In this document: positions 62,747 to 64,000 of the stretch, in pieces
How positions within the stretch are numbered: position 1 is the first letter of the stretch
How the letters are laid out: the number at the start of each line of letters is the position of its first letter
Origin: Planctomycetota bacterium
GTDB lineage: Bacteria > Planctomycetota > Phycisphaerae > UBA1845 > UTPLA1
Assembly: GCA_016712275.1 (NCBI GenBank)
Contig: JADJRI010000013.1
Location: forward strand, 88,131-152,130
Direction of reading: 5' to 3'
Length of the DNA: 64,000 bases
The notes under the pieces: model-generated
Told to the model about the DNA's origin: nothing
Database searches by the model: none
Seen by the model: only the letters and a program-made list of their open reading frames with translations
Program-made: the position numbers and the translations under genes

Positions 62747-63346
62747 CTATGCGGGTGACAATTCCGAATTGAGCCAGGCCCGTGCCTGCCGCCACAACCG
62801 CTTGACTGTTCGTGACGAAATGCCCTGCACTTCGGCGATCTCTTCAGTCGTGAGCCCGCCAAAAACCACAAGTCAACAATGCGTGACATGCGGATCGACC
62901 TCACTCAGCTTGGTGAGCGCTTCGTCCAGTTCAACCACATCGATCAGTCCCTGTCCTGATGGCGTGGTCACTTGTTCAAGATTGACCTGTCGGCCCCCCG
63001 GGGTCCGTTTGTCGGCCGCCTTGGCGCGGGCATGGTCCTTCAGAATCTGCCGCATGGCTGTCGCGGCGACCGCAAAAAAGTGGGTTCGGTTTTTGAGTTC
63101 CGATCCTTGCGCCTGCACCAGTCGAATGAATGCCTCGTGCACCAGCGCGGTTGGCTGAAGAGTATGATCTGATCTTTGCCCGCGAAAATAGCTTCCGGCA
63201 AGGGCTCTCAGATCATCGTAGACGACAGGCAAAAGCGCATCAGCCGCCGACGAATCCCCCGCGACGGCGCGTTGAAGCAGCATGGTCACGGCCGGCGCCG
63301 ATGTGGCTTTTGTGGGTTGCTCCGAAGCAGATTCCATCATGGCCAT
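62747..63346 (-). CDS. ECF RNA polymerase sigma factor, TIGR02999-like (two frameshifts)
   Basis: Fourth sigma factor of the set, about 200 residues. The first 157 residues include MLLQRAVAGDSSAADALLP, HTLQPTALVHEAFIRLVQ and AMRQILKDHARAKAADKR. Near 62885-62900 a premature stop follows DPHVT. The adjacent frames restore RIVDLW and then GGLTTEEIAEVQGISSRTVK and RLWRQARAWLNSELSPA, ending at TAG 62747. Start is 63346 or Met 63337. The kinase ATG follows 6 bases downstream, so the pair is an operon. It is divergent from the secreted protein gene at 63538 across 191 bases. Confidence 0.85.
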
Positions 63347-63537
63347 TATACCCCGATTGCTCGTTTTCAGGCTGTCGCGGCTGGATCTGAGCCCGAGAAC
63401 AACTTTTTGTCCCCGATAGTGGGTTTCTTACGTTTACGGGGTGTCGGGGAGGCTGGGTTTCGCCGGCATTCCCAGTCGAGAGTCTTGGACAAGAGCCAAA
63501 GTGACTAGGTCCCCCGGCCTGAAAAAAGGAGACAACC

Positions 63538-64000
63538 ATGACAGGAAAGACGTTCGGACGGTTTTCATTATCACTTAGTTTGGGCCTGTTCGCGGCATCG
63601 ATCGCCGCTGCCGAAACCCCGCTGGGCACCAGCTTTACCTATCAGGGACAGCTGAAGCTAGGCGGGAGTCCTCTGAATGACACTGCGGATTTCGAGTTTG
63701 CTCTGTGGGATGCCGACACGTTGGGCGACCCGGTCGGCTCAACGGTCGCGGTCAACAATGTGACAGTTGTTGACGGCCTGTTCACGGTGGAACTGGATTT
63801 CGGCGTGTCGGCGTTTGTTGGCCAGGCCGCTGGCTAGAGATAGCGGTGCGTAGCCCGGCCGGAGGCGGTGCATTCGCGACACTCGCCCCGCGTCAACGGC
63901 TGACTGCGGCGCCAATCGCACTGACCCTGCCGGCACTGAAGAACATCGACAGGGACGAAGCGTTTGCAGTAGGCAGTTGGAACATCGTCGGCGGGGCGCG
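63538..64000 (+). CDS. Secreted protein with planctomycete-type N-terminal domain (3' partial, one frameshift)
   Basis: The ATG 63538 has AAAGGAGACAACC upstream. The signal peptide is SLSLSLGLFAASIAAA-E, followed by LGTSFTYQGQLKLGGSPLND and TADFEFALWDADTLGDPVGS, VVDGLFTVELDFGVSAFVG. After about 63830 the frame shifts to WLEIAVRSPAGGGAFATLAP and RQRLTAAPIAL, which continues to the end of the window. This opening is a recurrent N-terminal domain of large secreted planctomycete proteins, which often continue into repeat-rich or tail-fibre-like regions; what follows here is unseen. Divergent from the sigma/kinase operon at 63346. Confidence 0.75.

Noticed and set aside
1..64000. CRISPR array or phage-defence island
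   Set aside because: No regularly spaced direct repeats were seen. The truncated SNF2 gene alone, without methylase or nuclease partners, does not support a defence system.

Overview
The window reads as a chromosomal segment of a planctomycete, probably of the Phycisphaerae side of the phylum. The evidence is the gene repertoire: four ECF sigma factors of the TIGR02999-like type each followed by a Hanks-type Ser/Thr kinase with a TPR or WD40 tail, eight secreted proteins ending in dockerin-like EF-hand tails, two PQQ-propeller proteins, a DUF1559-style prepilin, and moderately high GC. This placement is inference; there is no rRNA or other phylogenetic marker.

Layout. 1-9.8 kb (mostly + strand): an HtrA protease cut by the window edge, glycerate kinase, an N-methyl amino acid oxidase, a phenylacetate-CoA-ligase-like enzyme, two secreted PQQ propellers and a small membrane protein, punctuated by intergenic palindromes. 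9.8-11.2 kb: non-coding stretch with a tRNA 3' fragment. 11.2-31.3 kb: secreted dockerin-tailed proteins on the minus strand, interspersed with two sigma/kinase operons on the plus strand. 31.4-44.1 kb: a long minus-strand run, in transcription order three glycosyltransferases, an ABC exporter, two APH-like kinases, a prepilin, a nuclease-like protein and a histidine kinase/AAA+ response regulator pair. 44.2-48.1 kb: a dockerin-tailed protein and a CDF metal transporter. 48.8-55.8 kb: third sigma/kinase operon, divergent from a beta-helix dockerin protein, then a truncated paralogue cut by an IS200-like element. 56.3-59.4 kb: a truncated SNF2 helicase and a small protein. 59.5-64 kb: the fourth sigma/kinase operon (WD40 tail), divergent from a secreted protein that runs off the window.

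Two architectures stand out. First, all four sigma/kinase operons are divergently paired with a gene for a secreted protein, and a near copy of one sigma leader lies at the same position upstream of a fifth secreted gene. This suggests a repeated regulatory module that links envelope proteins to a cytoplasmic kinase. Second, the glycosyltransferase-ABC-twin APH operon looks like a dedicated pathway that builds, exports and possibly phosphorylates a glycan or glycolipid.

Data quality matters here. About 24 of roughly 37 genes need one or more frameshifts to read through, several of them at homopolymers. Such a density in otherwise well-conserved genes is best explained by indel errors in the assembly, although real decay cannot be excluded. 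Coordinates below give the reconstructed full gene, with the breaks noted.
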